A DNA stretch of 64,000 nt from Clostridium sp. M62/1. Its GTDB lineage: Bacteria > Bacillota > Clostridia > Lachnospirales > Lachnospiraceae. Made by a program: the position numbers and the translations under genes. The notes under the pieces are model-generated. The model saw only the letters and a list, made by a program, of their open reading frames with translations. It did no database searches and was not told the DNA's origin. Each line of letters opens with the position of its first letter. Position 1 is the stretch's first letter. Below are positions 14,691 to 23,844 of this stretch, in pieces. The stretch spans positions 1,308,001 through 1,372,000 of the forward strand of contig NZ_CP085988.1 in the NCBI RefSeq assembly GCF_020736365.1, read 5' to 3'.

Positions 14691-15668
14691 CTTTTGAATT
14701 TCCTCTTTACATGCTTCAAACACAGCTTCGCTCACAAGAGGCTCGTGGGTTCTTCCGGCATCCACCCACAGCTCCGCAGGGTTTGCCACCGTCAGCCTGC
14801 TTTTGAAGGAGAGTTTGCGGCTTTTTCCCTGAATCATACGGCCTAGGTAAACGGGATTGTGGAGCATTTTTAAGACGGAGTTCGCTGTCCAGATACGTTT
14901 AACTGTGTAATTGTTTTCACAGAGCCATGGATGCTTCAGGCAGCGGTAGACAGCGGGGGAGGGGATTTTTCTCTGATTTAAACTGTCTGCGATCTCAGCA
15001 GGTGTTCTGCCCTCAGCTCCCATGGAGAATATTTCTTTAACGATGGAGGCGGTCTCCGGATCGGGAATCAGCTGCACAGGAGGGCCGGGCTGCTTGATAT
15101 AGCCGTAAGGCGCAAAATTTCCTATATAGCTTCCGTCCTCCATCCTCGTCCGCAGGGAAGAGCGGATCTTTCTGGAAATATCTCTGGCATACATTTCGTT
15201 GATGATATTTCTGAAGGGAATGAGATCCATGTCGGAAACAGCTGAATCATAGCCGTCGTTGACTGCAATAAAGCGGACATTCATCGAGGGGAAAAAAAGT
15301 TCTGTGTACTGCCCGGACAAAATATAATCTCTGCCGAGCCGGGACAGATCCTTGGTCATCACAAGATTAATCTCTCCCCGCTTAATATCCCGGATCATTT
15401 CCTGAAATGCAGGCCGGTCAAAGGTGGTTCCAGACCATCCGTCGTCCGAATACTCGCGGACGATGGGAAAGCCCTTCTCCTGTGCATACCGCAGCAGAAG
15501 CCTGCGCTGGCTTCCGATACTGGAACTTTCCTTTCGTCCGTCATCGTCTTTTGAGAGCCGCAGATAGATAGCTCCCCGCAAATGACTGCCTTCACGGTTC
15601 TGAGGCTGTTGGCCTGCGGCGTTTCCTCTTTTCAAATGCCTGTCGTACGTGTCGTGCTCATACTGCAA
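14673..15668 (-). CDS. Serine recombinase (integrase) of the feoB element
   Basis: 331 residues. The resolvase-type catalytic domain starts with AIYLRLSKDD (nucleophile likely S39) and has SIGSQRRLL, SDDGWSGTTFDRPAFQEM and KDLSRLGRDY. A recombinase domain follows (NGYD-like AVNDGYDS, APYGYIK, NPVYLGRMI). It ends with KRRCRR and lacks the zinc-ribbon and coiled-coil C-terminus of most large serine integrases (usually 450-550 residues), so it is a short form. The start is TTG at 15668 with AGGTGAG 6 bases upstream; no in-frame ATG precedes the catalytic domain. The stop codon lies inside the attachment arm. It should catalyse integration into and excision from feoB. Confidence 0.92.
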   Translation of the reverse strand: MQYEHDTYDRHLKRGNAAGQQPQNREGSHLRGAIYLRLSKDDDGRKESSSIGSQRRLLLRYAQEKGFPIVREYSDDGWSGTTFDRPAFQEMIRDIKRGEINLVMTKDLSRLGRDYILSGQYTELFFPSMNVRFIAVNDGYDSAVSDMDLIPFRNIINEMYARDISRKIRSSLRTRMEDGSYIGNFAPYGYIKQPGPPVQLIPDPETASIVKEIFSMGAEGRTPAEIADSLNQRKIPSPAVYRCLKHPWLCENNYTVKRIWTANSVLKMLHNPVYLGRMIQGKSRKLSFKSRLTVANPAELWVDAGRTHEPLVSEAVFEACKEEIQKRRCRR

Positions 15669-15860
15669 CTGTGCTCACCTCGTTTGGCGGCGGCTGTTTA
15701 AGAGGCAGCCGCTATGCGTTCTATAAAATATATGAAAAACAGCCAGTCTCCTTTCCCGGATGTCTGTGAGAACAGGAGAAGTTATGAATCTGCCGGCAGC
15801 TGGAGCCCTGTATGAAAAGCTGGGGAAGAAACTGCCAAATCATAAATTTCCATAAAACGG

Positions 15861-15889
15861 TTGTGCTGGATCTTTAAAAATAGTATGAT
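15861..15889 (+). promoter_or_regulatory. Promoter of the element cargo genes
   Basis: TTGTGC (15861-15866) and TATGAT (15884-15889) are 17 bp apart. Transcription would cover the Sel1-repeat gene and the GTPase gene. The rest of 15669-15928 shows nothing else. Confidence 0.6.
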
Positions 15890-15928
15890 AGCCATAGAAA
15901 TGATTTGAGAAAATGAGGAAAGTGAAAT

Positions 15929-17431
15929 ATGGCGGTATTAATGTCAGAGCTGTGCAGCCAGGGAGCAGATTTAATCTGGAAGCAGTGCAACGAGGAGCTG
16001 TTTGCGCAGGGACTTGAATATTTAGAGAGAGCAGCAGAGGACGGGGATGCGGATGCTCTCTTCTTTCTGGGACACTGCTACAGCTGGGGAGATGCGGCGG
16101 TAGGCTTTAATGATAAAAAAGCATATGAGTGTTATCTGGCCGGTGCGGAAGCCGGAAGCGCCCGCTGTGTGCTGGGAGCGCTGCGGGCGGGGCAGTACGA
16201 TGAGCGGCTGCAGGCGCAGGCCCGGTATTCTCTGGCAGAAAGCCTTCAGATTGTGATGGAAGCGGCTGCAGGAGGGGAGCCCTATGCCGCTTATCAGCTG
16301 GCAGATGGATTTTACTATGACGATTTTTATGACATTCTTCCCAAGAGCGAGCGGGCTGCCGGAAACTGTTTCAAATGGTATGAAAAGGCGGGAGAAGGCG
16401 GAATTGTAAATGCCATGGAGAGAGCAGGAAAATGCTGCTTTTCCGGGACCTATACCCGCAAGGATGTGTCGGCGGGACTCTATTGGGCAGAGAAAGCCGC
16501 AGCAGCCGGGAGCGCCTGGGGGCTGCTGAAGATGGGGCTGTTTACCCTGGAACAGCAGGATTATGAGGCCGCGTTTGCCTATTTGTATGCAGCTGCCCGC
16601 CAGGGAGATGAGGAGGCCCTCTTCTATCTGGGGGAGATGTGTCTGAACGGGGCGGGAACCGAACAGGATACCGAGCAGGCGATTGCCTTCTTTGAGGAAG
16701 CTGCCAGGCACGATAACAGGGAAAGCTTTGTCAGGCTGGGGCAGATCTACTCAGAAGGAGAGTATGAAAATTATGAGAGAGCCTGCTACTGGTACAGCCG
16801 GGCCTATGCCGCCGGAGATCATCAGGTTGGCCTTGCTCTGGGAAGACTGTACTGTATGCCGGGAGAGTACCAGGATTTCCAGAAGGCCGAAAGGCTTTTA
16901 GCTGAGTATGCCCAGGGGGAAGAGGATGGACAGGCCTGCTGTCTGCTGGCTCATCTTTACCATGAGGGCCTGATTCCAGGCTCCGGTGCAGAAGAAGCGG
17001 CGGCGTATTTCGAGCAGGGCGCAGCCATGGGAAACGATGAATGTATTCAGATTCTCGGGCATCTCTACTTTGAGGGAGAGGAGCTTCCCCAGAACTATGC
17101 CAGGGCCTATGAACTGCTAAACAGCTCCTGGGAAAAGGGGACGCTTAGGGAGCTGTGTCAGCTTGCCTATCTGTGCCGGAATGGCTATGGATGTGAAAAA
17201 GATGAGAAGCGGGCTGCAGAGCTGTACAGGAAGACTGCAGAGACTGAGAAAAACGCGGATGCCTACTATGAGTTGGGCAGCTTATATGAAAAAGGAACAC
17301 AGATTCAGCGGGATCTGGAGCAGGCGGTCGATTACTACAGACAGGCAGCTCTTTTGGGAAATGACAGCGCCAGAAGGAGGCTTACACACTTTAAGCGCAA
17401 CATTTTTGGAAAGTGGAAGTATGTCAACTGA
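15929..17431 (+). CDS. Sel1-like repeat (TPR-type) protein, element cargo
   Basis: A 500-residue protein made almost wholly of Sel1-type helical repeats: A-x-x-x-LG-x-x-Y-x-x-G units such as ADALFFLGHCYSWGD, EEALFYLGEMCLNGAG, ESFVRLGQIYSEGE and DAYYELGSLYEKGT. There is no signal peptide or transmembrane segment, so it is a cytoplasmic scaffold for protein-protein contacts. GAGGA lies 9 bases before the ATG. It is the first gene of a two-gene unit inside the feoB element, with the GTPase starting about 100 bp later. The partner is unknown; it might modulate the ribosome-protection GTPase or the host stress response. Confidence 0.87.
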   Translation: MAVLMSELCSQGADLIWKQCNEELFAQGLEYLERAAEDGDADALFFLGHCYSWGDAAVGFNDKKAYECYLAGAEAGSARCVLGALRAGQYDERLQAQARYSLAESLQIVMEAAAGGEPYAAYQLADGFYYDDFYDILPKSERAAGNCFKWYEKAGEGGIVNAMERAGKCCFSGTYTRKDVSAGLYWAEKAAAAGSAWGLLKMGLFTLEQQDYEAAFAYLYAAARQGDEEALFYLGEMCLNGAGTEQDTEQAIAFFEEAARHDNRESFVRLGQIYSEGEYENYERACYWYSRAYAAGDHQVGLALGRLYCMPGEYQDFQKAERLLAEYAQGEEDGQACCLLAHLYHEGLIPGSGAEEAAAYFEQGAAMGNDECIQILGHLYFEGEELPQNYARAYELLNSSWEKGTLRELCQLAYLCRNGYGCEKDEKRAAELYRKTAETEKNADAYYELGSLYEKGTQIQRDLEQAVDYYRQAALLGNDSARRRLTHFKRNIFGKWKYVN

Positions 17432-17534
17432 CAGAAGGAATGGGAGTCTCTAAACGGTGCGGCAAGTCTGGAACACCGGCCAGCAGACAGATAAACGGAA
17501 AAGAAGACTGGATGAAAGCGGGAAATTGACGGAG

Positions 17535-19646
17535 ATGAAAAAGACAATAGGTATTCTGGCCCATGTGGACGGAGGAAAAACAACTTTTTCAGAACAGCTT
17601 CTGTATCATGCGGGAATTTTAAAGACGCCCGGAAGGGTAGATCAGGGAAATACGCTTTTGGACAGTGATCCGGTGGAGCGTTCCAGAGGTATTACCATAT
17701 TTACGGATCAGAGTCCCTTTGTCTTTGAAGGTAATACTTATTATCTGATGGACACACCGGGGCATGTGGATTTTTCAGCGGAGATGGAGCGGGCTGTGAT
17801 GGCCCTGGATGCAGCCATCCTTCTGGTGGCGGCCGGTTCCGGAGTGACGGCTCATACTGTGACACTCTGGCGTATCCTGGAAAAATATAAGGTACCTGCC
17901 TTTCTGTTTTTCAACAAGATGGATCTGGAGGGAGCTGACAGGGAAAAGCTGCTTTTTCAGGTGAGGGAGCGGCTGAGCACAGATGCTGTTTTGGTGGCAG
18001 AGCCGGAGACCCAGAGTCTGGAATCAGGAACGCTCCAGGAAGGAGAGACAGAAACGTCCCGCAGGCTGACAGAATTTATCTGCGAGAGAGAAGACAGGCT
18101 ATTGGAGCGGTACCTTTCGGACAGCCTGACAGGGGATGAGCTGAAAAGCGGGGCGCAGGCGCTGATCCGGGAAAGAAAGCTGTTTCTTTGCATGTTCGGG
18201 TCTGCGCTCAGAGATCAGGGAATAGTCGAATTCTTCCGCCTGTTTAACTGCATGCTGGAGGAGGGGGACGAAAAGGAAAGAGAGGAGCTGCCCTTTCGGG
18301 GACTTGTCTATAAGATTCGCCATGATGACAGACAGAACCGTCTCACCTTTATAAAAATTCTGCAGGGAAAACTGAGAGTCAGGGATGAGATACGCTTTTG
18401 CCAACAAGCGGAGTATACCGGCAGCTCTGGAAGAAACGGGGAGGAGACAAACGGAGCTGAAAAAGGCCTGGAAGAGGCAGCGGCGGAAAAAATCCATGAA
18501 ATACGGAGCTATTGTGGAAAAAAATTCAGCTCCATGAAAGAAGCGTCTGCAGGGGAACTCTGTGCAGTTACAGGCTTGTCCATCCCCCGCTGCGGTTCAC
18601 TGATCGGAACGGGCGGCAGAGAAATGGAGAAAGCTGACTTTTTTCTGGTTCCGTCTCTGGCAGCCAGGGTGATACCAGAGGAAGCACAGGCAGCCGCCTC
18701 CGCTGAGGAGTTTCAGCGTCTTACAGACGAACGTACAGAGCTGATGCAGAAAATCATCAGGTATATGCGGCTGCTGGAAGAGGAGGAGCCTCAGCTCAGC
18801 CTGTCGCTTTCTCCCCTCACTGTGTCGGTTATGGGTGAAATACAGCTTGAGATTATAAAACAGATGTTCAGAGAGCGGTGGGGAATTGACATCGCCTTTC
18901 TTCCGCCCAAGGTAATTTATAAGGAAACGATCGGGAAGCCGGTTATGGGCTACGGTCACTACGAGCCGCTCAGGCATTATGCGGAGGTGGCGTTCAGGCT
19001 CGAGCCGGGGGAAAGAGGGAGCGGAATTCAGTTTCGGAGCGAGTGCCCTTTGGACGAGCTGGCACAGAACTATCAGAATCTGATACGAACCCACGTGTTT
19101 GAGCGGGTACACAGGGGAATCCTCACAGGCGCTCCTCTGACGGATGTGACGGTTGTTCTGACAGCAGGCAGAGCTCATCAGAAACATACCGAGGGAGGCG
19201 ATTTTCGCGAGGCAGTATACCGGGCTGTCAGGCAGGGGCTTGAAAAGGCGGAAAATATCCTGCTGGAGCCCTTTTATCGTTTTGAAATTGCAGTGGAAAA
19301 CAGCCTGACAGGCCGGGTGATGGCGGATATTCAAAAGCGCTCAGGAACATTTGAACCGCCGGTGAGCCAGGGAAGTATGACAGTCATAGCCGGAAGAGGG
19401 CCGGTGTCAGAGTTTGCGGATTATCCGGCTGAGCTGGCTGCCTTCAGCCGCGGAGGGGGGAGCATTTCACTTATAAGCGACGGGTACGATGCCTGCCATG
19501 ACGCCTCGAAAGTGATAGAAGAAATTGCTTATGATAAGGGGGCAGACAAGGAAAACACATCAGCTTCAGTATTCTGCGCCCATGGGGCCGGATTTCTCGT
19601 TGCCTGGGATCTGGCGGAAAGATACATGCACTGTCTGAAAAAATAA
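17535..19646 (+). CDS. Tet(M)/EF-G-like translational GTPase, element cargo
   Basis: 703 residues from this ATG; a GTG at 17457 with GGGAG upstream is an alternative start. G motifs are complete: AHVDGGKTT (9-17), RGITI (51-55), DTPGHVDF (73-80) and NKMD (127-130). Domains II-V follow as in ribosomal protection proteins, with a family-like C-terminus ending near CHD. At the domain IV loop, where Tet(M) and Tet(O) have YSPVS, it reads HQKHTEGGDF, so tetracycline release activity is uncertain. A Lys/Glu-rich insertion (about 300-340) lengthens domain II. It could protect ribosomes from another drug or act as a translation factor. It is convergent with the feoB 5' part and ends 59 bp before the element end. 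Confidence 0.85.
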   Translation: MKKTIGILAHVDGGKTTFSEQLLYHAGILKTPGRVDQGNTLLDSDPVERSRGITIFTDQSPFVFEGNTYYLMDTPGHVDFSAEMERAVMALDAAILLVAAGSGVTAHTVTLWRILEKYKVPAFLFFNKMDLEGADREKLLFQVRERLSTDAVLVAEPETQSLESGTLQEGETETSRRLTEFICEREDRLLERYLSDSLTGDELKSGAQALIRERKLFLCMFGSALRDQGIVEFFRLFNCMLEEGDEKEREELPFRGLVYKIRHDDRQNRLTFIKILQGKLRVRDEIRFCQQAEYTGSSGRNGEETNGAEKGLEEAAAEKIHEIRSYCGKKFSSMKEASAGELCAVTGLSIPRCGSLIGTGGREMEKADFFLVPSLAARVIPEEAQAAASAEEFQRLTDERTELMQKIIRYMRLLEEEEPQLSLSLSPLTVSVMGEIQLEIIKQMFRERWGIDIAFLPPKVIYKETIGKPVMGYGHYEPLRHYAEVAFRLEPGERGSGIQFRSECPLDELAQNYQNLIRTHVFERVHRGILTGAPLTDVTVVLTAGRAHQKHTEGGDFREAVYRAVRQGLEKAENILLEPFYRFEIAVENSLTGRVMADIQKRSGTFEPPVSQGSMTVIAGRGPVSEFADYPAELAAFSRGGGSISLISDGYDACHDASKVIEEIAYDKGADKENTSASVFCAHGAGFLVAWDLAERYMHCLKK

Positions 19647-20832
19647 GAAGGAGGCCGGGAGAAGGGGCGGCAAAGGACTGGGGAACCGGGGCAGTGACTA
19701 CACACATGGTTAGGCACTGCTTTCCGCAGGCGCGGCATTTTTTAAATGCACAGTCCATATTGAACGCAGCTCTGGGCAGGTAGCCTAAATCCTCAAGAAG
19801 GGTAAACAGAGGGAAAAAAATGGCCATGGGAGGAAGCATGACGGAGACAATCCATGCCGCCGACCGGAACACTCCGAATACCAGGGCATCTGTAAACGGC
19901 TTTGGAGCTCCGGCAGCGCTCAGGGCAGAGGCCATCCATGTCTCGAGCCTGTAAAACTGCTCCCAGAGGAATGACGACGGGTAGTTTGCCCCGGTAATGG
20001 TAATCCAGAAGATGAGGAGCAGAAGCAAAATCATCACAAGGCCTCCGGTCAGACGGCCCGTTAGAAAACGGTCGATGGCTTCCTGGCGCTTTCTGTAATC
20101 AGGTTTTGTGTACCGTACAGCCTGCGCAGCCAGAGCTTCAGGAGAGAAGTCATTAATTTTACAGAGATTCTGTCCAGTGCGCTGATTTGGGGATACGGAT
20201 TCCATGGAAACTCCCCTTAACATACAGCCGTGACAGCCGCAGCACTCAGCGCAAGGCTTTTCTGTGTCTTCACGAAATGGACAATGGGAAGGCAGGCTGT
20301 CCGAATTGACATTCCCGGGTTCTGTTTCGGAGGAAACCTCAAAAATTTTTTCTTTCAGAATATTGATTTGTCTTCTGTCTCTGGCTGTACAGGGAGTAAC
20401 CGGAATGCCCAGCTCCCGTTCCAGCAGAGAGAAATCAATGACAATACCCTTTTTTTCCGCTTCATCGCAGAGGTTGATGCAGAAGAGGAAGGCGGTGCCG
20501 GCAGACAGGGGAAGTTCAGAAAGCTGCTTTAAGAGATGGAGACTTCTTTCCAGACAGGTGGCGTCTCCGATCACGATCAGCACGTCTGCCTGACCGGAAC
20601 AGATAAAATCTCTGGCAATTTCCTCCTCCTCTGAATGGGTGCGAAGGGAGTAGATTCCCGGCAGATCCGTCAGCTCACAGACGGATTCTCCCAGGGAAAA
20701 AACGCCGGTGGCGCAGGCTACTGTTTTTCCGATCCAGTTTCCCGTATGCTGCCTGAGCCCTGTAAGGCCGTTAAAAACAGTGCTCTTTCCCACATTCGGA
20801 TTTCCCACAAGGGCGGCTTTAACAGTTTTCAA
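19471..20832 (-). pseudogene. feoB: feoB 5' part (G domain and first membrane segments), truncated by the element
   Basis: FeoB is the ferrous iron permease with an N-terminal GTPase. Visible are G1 GNPNVGKS (10-17), DLPG (56-59) and NLCD (120-123). A Cys-rich linker (about 188-205; C-x9-C-x2-CC-x-C-x2-C) and hydrophobic segments lead up to GKQCLTM at residue 376. At that codon (19707) the frame runs into the mobile element and adds 77 foreign residues before a stop at 19471. The G domain should fold but the pore half is missing. The start overlaps feoA by 14 bp, so the two were one operon. Iron uptake through Feo is expected to be lost unless the element excises. Confidence 0.93.
19688..19712 (-). 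other. Right attachment site (att) of the element
   Basis: The element arm GGCAGTGACTACACA joins CATG (19705-19708) and host feoB sequence GTTAGGC. Joining the two element ends predicts an attP with TGACTAC and GTAGTCA arms around the CATG core. Joining the host ends predicts an attB with TA-x-CCATGG-x-TA symmetry. Confidence 0.85.
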
Positions 20833-21094
20833 GTGAGTCCACCTCCTTCAGGTCTTCCTGCATGTCAGGCTCCTCAGCCAGAATGAGCCGGGAGTCCTCC
20901 CGCCGCAGCGCAATGACGGCATTGCGGACAAGAAAAGCAGAGATAGCCCCATGACTGCGGCTGAGAGTGCAGGTAACAGCAGTGCCGGGGGTAAAGCCCA
21001 GATCTAAAAGACGAGCGGTAATCGATCTATCATCTGACAGCCAGCGGATGACAGCCGACTGGCCTGGTTTCAGCAAACTAAGAGGTCTAAGCAT
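20819..21094 (-). CDS. feoA: FeoA, SH3-like partner of FeoB
   Basis: 91 residues with the FeoA fold: an N-terminal PLSLLKPGQSAVIRWL, the conserved RLLDLGFTPGTAVTC (the L-x-x-LG-x-x-PG-x-x-V signature) and a C-terminal A-x-R-x-x-D-x-R-L-I-L-A. FeoA is a small cytoplasmic SH3-domain protein that binds FeoB and supports Fe(II) transport. The gene overlaps the feoB start, showing translational coupling. In this strain its partner is split by the element, so it may be idle or act only in cells where the element has excised. Confidence 0.92.
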   Translation of the reverse strand: MLRPLSLLKPGQSAVIRWLSDDRSITARLLDLGFTPGTAVTCTLSRSHGAISAFLVRNAVIALRREDSRLILAEEPDMQEDLKEVDSLENC

Positions 21095-21181
21095 ACTCTC
21101 ACATCATAAAAAGGACGTTACTATTGAATATGCCAGAGCTGGAAAAAGAGTGACAGAACAGACTTATGTGCAGAAAATCTG

Positions 21182-21901
21182 CTACAGAAATACAGGAACA
21201 TCCCCATCAATCTTCATGGAGTGCTCTGTCACAAGACAGTCCTTTGCCAGAATCTGTACACCATTCTGGCTGATACGTTTCAGCGCATCGGCAAAAGCGG
21301 GATGGGTCCCTCGGTTGGGCGTAAAAGCACAGATTCCTTTCATCTGGATGACAAAGAGTACATAGGCCTGAAATCCGCTTTTCACAGCCTTCTCAAGTTC
21401 CAGAAGGTGCTTCAGCCCGCGCTCTGTGGGGGCATCTGGAAAGCTGGCAGTTCCGTTCGTTTCAAGAGTCACTCCCTTGACTTCCATAAAACAGAAGGAA
21501 CCGTCCTTACGAAAAGAGAGATCAAACCGTGAGCCGCCGAACCGAACCTCCCGTTTGACATCGGAAACGGGGCCCAGGCCGCCCTGGCACAGCCATTCAA
21601 AGGCTGCCTGATTAGGAGCCTGTGAGTCCATGTTGATGAGAAGCGTCTCCCCGTACCTGCCGGCGCGCTCTTTATAGACGCCGATGAGGGAGTACTCTGT
21701 TTTCCTGCCCTTCTGAAGCGCATCAGGGTGGTGCTCGATCAGGACAGAGGTGCCTGGGATCAGAAGCTCCCGGCAGCGCCCTGTGTTTTTAACATGGCAG
21801 ACAGCCGTTTTGCCGGAGGATGAGGAGGGGAGGGAAACCAGGGCGGTAAAGCGGTTTGGACGTTCCAGAAAAACAGCGCTTAAGATATGGTCGTAATTCA
21901 T
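21182..21901 (-). CDS. sfsA: SfsA family nuclease-fold protein
   Basis: 239 residues with SfsA motifs: RPNRFTALV near the start, HVKNTGRCRELL, RFDLSF, FMEVKGVTLE and FPDAPTERGLKHL. The D and E-x-K of the last motifs match the PD-(D/E)XK-like active site. SfsA was named for sugar fermentation stimulation in E. coli; its molecular role is not settled, with DNA or nucleic-acid binding proposed. The ATG at 21901 has AAAGGAG 5 bases upstream; the longer frame to 21970 has no ribosome site. It lies alone between feoA and thrC. Confidence 0.93.
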   Translation of the reverse strand: MNYDHILSAVFLERPNRFTALVSLPSSSSGKTAVCHVKNTGRCRELLIPGTSVLIEHHPDALQKGRKTEYSLIGVYKERAGRYGETLLINMDSQAPNQAAFEWLCQGGLGPVSDVKREVRFGGSRFDLSFRKDGSFCFMEVKGVTLETNGTASFPDAPTERGLKHLLELEKAVKSGFQAYVLFVIQMKGICAFTPNRGTHPAFADALKRISQNGVQILAKDCLVTEHSMKIDGDVPVFL

Positions 21902-22335
21902 AAAATCTCCTTTATAAGGGCGCGCCGGGCGGCTGTCTCCTGTCTGTTTCAGAGAACAATACCCGTTCAAGCGCCTGTGCGAAATTATTCTATTTCCAGT
22001 ATGCTATTTATTTTGCACGAGAAAGGCAAAAAGGTCAACCGCAGACTGTGAAAGCTGCCCGTCTGCTGTCTGCCCGCGCCGCTGATAGCTTTTTTGGGGG
22101 GGTGCTGCTCTGCCCTTTTCAAGTTGCGCTTCCAGATAAAATATGATAAAATTTTGAACCATACAAATATTCTGATTCAGGGAAAGAGAAGATTCAGGCA
22201 TAGTATAGAAATGTGTTTGATATTTCCGGAAACCACAGAAAAAATGAAGCCGGATCATGGCGAAAGACCAGTCAGAAGCCAGAGAGGCCCAAGATAAGAA
22301 AGGGGCCGGATTAGGCAGAAAAGAGGATGAGAAGA
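21902..22335 (+). promoter_or_regulatory. sfsA-thrC intergenic region with a candidate thrC promoter
   Basis: TTGCGC (22124-22129) and TAAAAT (22147-22152) are 17 bp apart, giving a leader of about 175 nt to thrC. A T6-G7 homopolymer tract lies at 22090-22102. I see no T-box or other riboswitch and no gene. Confidence 0.45.
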
Positions 22336-23844
22336 ATGGAAATTTACTACAACAGTACCAGAGGCGGCGAGAACCATGTGACAGCTTCCCGGGCGATATT
22401 AAAGGGGCTGGCAGATGACGGAGGACTTTTTATGCCGGAGAAAATCCCTGCTCTTGACTGTTCTCTCAGGGAACTGTCAGGCATGAGCTATCAGGAAACG
22501 GCATATGAGGTGATGAAGCTCTTTTTTACGGATTTTACCGAGCAGGAGCTGAGAGACTGCATCAGCCGTGCCTACGACTCCAAATTTGACACAGAGGAGA
22601 TTGCTCCGCTTGCAAAGGCAGACGGCGCCTATTATCTGGAACTGTTTCACGGAAGTACGATTGCATTTAAGGATATGGCGCTGTCGATTCTGCCCCATCT
22701 GATGACGACGGCAGCCAGAAAAAACAGGGCAGATAAGACCATTGTAATCCTGACGGCTACTTCCGGGGATACGGGAAAGGCAGCTATGGCCGGCTTTGCG
22801 GATGTGCCGGGGACGAAGATTATCGTATTCTATCCCAAGGGCGGAGTGAGCCGGGTGCAGGAGCTTCAGATGGTGACGCAGAGGGGAGAGAATACGGCAG
22901 TGGCATCTATCGCCGGAAACTTTGACGATGCCCAGAGCGGAGTGAAAAAGATTTTTGGAGACAGGGAGTTTGCCGCTGAACTGGCAGACAGGGGCTTTGT
23001 CCTCTCCTCCGCCAACTCCATCAATATCGGACGTCTTGTGCCTCAGATCGTGTATTATGTGTATGCGTACGGAAAACTCCTGGAAAACGGTGAGATTGAG
23101 GAGGGAGAGAAAATCAACATCACAGTTCCCACCGGAAACTTCGGAAATATCCTGGCAGCCTATTTTGCCAAGAGAATGGGACTTCCGGTCAGCCGCCTGA
23201 TCTGCGCCTCCAATGACAATAAAGTGCTCTATGATTTCTTCCAAACAGGTGTTTATGACAGGCGCAGAGAGTTTATTCTCACAACCTCTCCGTCCATGGA
23301 CATTCTCATCTCAAGCAACCTGGAACGTCTCCTCTACCTGGCCTCCGACTGCGATGCAAAGGCAACGGGAGAGCTGATGAGGCAGCTTGCCGAAAACGGT
23401 TTTTATGAGATTAATACTGCCATGAAAGAAAAAATAGCCGACTTTACAGGCGGCTTTGCAGACCAGGAAGAAAATGCCGGGGAGATCCGCAAGGTATTCA
23501 GGGATACCGGCTATCTGATGGACACCCATACAGGTGTCGCCTCCTCTGTATACAGAAGATACAGGGAGGAAACCGGCGATCAGACAAAGACAGTCATTGC
23601 CTCCACGGCAAGTCCTTACAAATTTTCCAGAAGCGTGATGGAGGCCATCTGTGACTGCACAGAGGAGAGGGAAGCACTTCCTGAGGATGAATTTGAGCTG
23701 TGTGACAAAATGGCGGAAAAATCAGGAATTCCTGTTCCCATGGCTGTAAAAGAGATAAGAAATGCCGAGATCCGTCACAATCGCACGTGCAGGCCGGAGG
23801 AAATGGAGGATATGGTGAGACAGATTCTCTGGCAGGAGAGATAG
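22336..23844 (+). CDS. thrC: Threonine synthase
   Basis: 502 residues, a PLP fold II enzyme that converts O-phospho-L-homoserine to L-threonine. Visible are the N-terminal YYNSTRGGENHVTASRA typical of the long threonine synthases, LADDGGLFMPE, the PLP lysine in HGSTIAFKDMAL, and the phosphate-binding ATSGDTGKAA. The C-terminal THTGVASSVY and ASTASPYKFSRSV are also conserved. The ATG at 22336 places GAGGATGAG at ribosome-site distance; the ATG at 22327 is an alternative adding three residues. No other threonine pathway gene is adjacent. Confidence 0.95.
   Translation: MEIYYNSTRGGENHVTASRAILKGLADDGGLFMPEKIPALDCSLRELSGMSYQETAYEVMKLFFTDFTEQELRDCISRAYDSKFDTEEIAPLAKADGAYYLELFHGSTIAFKDMALSILPHLMTTAARKNRADKTIVILTATSGDTGKAAMAGFADVPGTKIIVFYPKGGVSRVQELQMVTQRGENTAVASIAGNFDDAQSGVKKIFGDREFAAELADRGFVLSSANSINIGRLVPQIVYYVYAYGKLLENGEIEEGEKINITVPTGNFGNILAAYFAKRMGLPVSRLICASNDNKVLYDFFQTGVYDRRREFILTTSPSMDILISSNLERLLYLASDCDAKATGELMRQLAENGFYEINTAMKEKIADFTGGFADQEENAGEIRKVFRDTGYLMDTHTGVASSVYRRYREETGDQTKTVIASTASPYKFSRSVMEAICDCTEEREALPEDEFELCDKMAEKSGIPVPMAVKEIRNAEIRHNRTCRPEEMEDMVRQILWQER

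Larger units (their letters stand above)
14664..19708. mobile_element. 5,041-bp serine-recombinase element inserted in feoB
   Basis: The element is bounded by CATG at 14664-14667 and at 19705-19708. Outside sequences join to an intact feoB codon series (ACC-ATG-GCT). Inside ends are inverted copies of each other: GTAGTCA after the left CATG-C, and TGACTAC before ACA-CATG on the right. Three genes fill it: a serine recombinase reading toward the left end, and a Sel1-repeat protein and a Tet(M)/EF-G-like GTPase reading toward the right end. There are no conjugation, replication or excisionase genes. It behaves as a minimal integrative element, possibly mobilised only by its own recombinase. Confidence 0.9.

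Noticed and set aside
19471..19706. FeoB frame continuing 77 codons into the element
   Set aside because: It runs antisense to the GTPase gene and has no family-like sequence; it is read-through of a truncated gene.
21902..22335. T-box or other riboswitch before thrC
   Set aside because: No T-box sequence, specifier loop or antiterminator pairing could be found.
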